This document shows positions 5,127 to 5,924 of a stretch of 5,924 bases of DNA, piece after piece (position 1 is the first letter of the stretch; each line of letters opens with the position of its first letter). Origin of the DNA: Deltaproteobacteria bacterium. Lineage in GTDB: Bacteria > Desulfobacterota > Desulfuromonadia > Desulfuromonadales > BM103. The notes under the pieces are model-generated. The model worked only from the letters and a program-made list of their open reading frames with translations, was not told where the DNA came from and ran no database searches. The stretch covers positions 1 to 5,924 of the forward strand of contig JAFDBW010000141.1 of the NCBI GenBank assembly GCA_019313105.1. The letters run 5' to 3'. A program made the position numbers and the translations under genes.

Positions 5127-5924
5127 GTGTCTGACAAGAGCTCCTCTCAGGCCCTTAAAGATTTCGTCAGTGAGTCAGAAGAAATCATCGGATCACTCAA
5201 CCTTGATCTGGTCAGGCTTGCTGACTCGGTGGATTCAGGGGACTGCGACCCGGACGTACTCAACAGGATCTTCCGGGGAGCCCACTCGATCAAAGGTCTG
5301 GCCGGCATGTTCGGATTCGATGACCTGTCGACGCTTTCACACTCCATGGAAAGCCTGCTTGATGGGTTACGCCTCGGTAAAAGCCCGTTCAACCAGTTCC
5401 TGGTCGACACCCTGTTCAGTTCGCTGGATCTTTTAATCAAGCTGATTGATGGGAAAAGCAATGACGAGGATTTTACCCTCGACCTGACACCTGTCCTGAC
5501 ACAGATCAGTCAAGCTGCCCAGGGTGCAGAAGGAAGCGAAGAGAACCCACTTGCCGACCTGGAAATAGACCCCGCCATACTGAATGTGCTCACCGAATTC
5601 GAAGAATATCGTTTACTGGAAAACGCTCGTAAAGGGAGACTGCTTCATCTTTTGCGCCTGGACTTCGATCTGACCAGCTTTGACCAGGATCTTGCCGAAG
5701 TCACCCAGCAGCTAAAACAGCAGGGGGAGGTGATCAGCACCCTTCCTTCCGCCGGTGATATCGGTGAAAGGATCTCTTTCCAGATTCTGTTCGGTAGCGA
5801 CCTCGGCCATGCCGATATTGCGATACTACTCGGTCGCGACGCTGTTGATATTCTCACCTATGGGAATAAAACCGAATCGCAAGAGCCGGCTGACTTTGTC
5901 ATTGAGGAGTCTCCTGAGGTTGTA
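5127..5924 (+). CDS. cheA: CheA-type chemosensory histidine kinase, N-terminal part (cut by the window end)
   Basis: An open frame of 266 codons from GTG 5127 to the window end with no stop. Residues 1 to about 105 form an HPt (P1) domain with the phospho-accepting histidine H53 in the motif HSIKGLAGMFGF, preceded by RIFRGA as in CheA proteins. A variable acidic linker of about 110-145 follows. Residues about 150-235 form a second domain (LTEFEEYRLLENARKGR, then LDFDL, GEVISTLPS and ILFGSDL) that resembles the region between HPt and dimerisation domain in deltaproteobacterial CheA kinases; this resemblance is from memory. The dimerisation, ATPase and CheW-like domains should follow outside the window, so kinase identity rests on HPt and context. 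The role would be receptor-controlled autophosphorylation and phosphotransfer to the upstream receiver proteins, at the inner face of the membrane in a receptor array. Confidence 0.88.
   Translation, partial: MSDKSSSQALKDFVSESEEIIGSLNLDLVRLADSVDSGDCDPDVLNRIFRGAHSIKGLAGMFGFDDLSTLSHSMESLLDGLRLGKSPFNQFLVDTLFSSLDLLIKLIDGKSNDEDFTLDLTPVLTQISQAAQGAEGSEENPLADLEIDPAILNVLTEFEEYRLLENARKGRLLHLLRLDFDLTSFDQDLAEVTQQLKQQGEVISTLPSAGDIGERISFQILFGSDLGHADIAILLGRDAVDILTYGNKTESQEPADFVIEESPEVV

Overview
The window looks like chromosomal DNA from a Gram-negative bacterium, most likely a deltaproteobacterium of the Desulfuromonas/Geobacter kind (Desulfobacterota). This placement is inference. It rests on a DUF4388 (PATAN) receiver protein standing directly before a CheY-like protein and an HPt-bearing CheA, and on the general look of the proteins. 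No rRNA, tRNA, phage, IS or CRISPR sequence was seen. All recognisable genes lie on the plus strand.

Layout. (1) Bases 1-123 are upstream DNA with no callable gene and a diverged 7-bp-periodic tract. (2) Bases 124-1188 encode a short-chain dehydrogenase/reductase-type sugar-nucleotide epimerase of the UDP-glucuronate 4-epimerase group, probably for surface polysaccharide. (3) Bases 1189-1346 are a gap with heptad repeats in opposite orientations at its two ends; the right-hand array abuts the ribosome-binding site of the next gene. (4) Bases 1347-2657 encode Der (EngA), the double GTPase for 50S ribosome assembly, followed by a probable intrinsic terminator. (5) Bases 2658-2996 are a 339-bp gap with an inverted 8-bp-periodic GTTGA/TCAAC element, a 7-bp-periodic CGCNNYT array and a probable sigma70 promoter. 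(6) Bases 2997-5924 are a tightly spaced signalling operon: a DUF4388-receiver-GAF-like protein, a single-domain CheY-like receiver, and the first 266 codons of a CheA-type histidine kinase that runs off the window.

How the genes fit together. The epimerase and Der are independent functions (envelope sugar supply and ribosome assembly). The last three genes form the start of a chemosensory phosphorelay: the CheA HPt histidine (H53) would pass phosphate to the stand-alone receiver (D54) and perhaps also to the receiver inside the DUF4388 protein (D277). Receptors, CheW, CheR and CheB are not in the window, so the controlled output (flagella, type IV pili or another function) cannot be read here.

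The most unusual content is between the genes. Short GC-rich tracts with strict 7-bp periodicity occur in each of the three larger non-coding stretches, and one stretch also has an 8-bp-periodic inverted element. They resemble in kind the heptameric STRR repeats described in cyanobacteria. No wholly new multi-gene system is evident.
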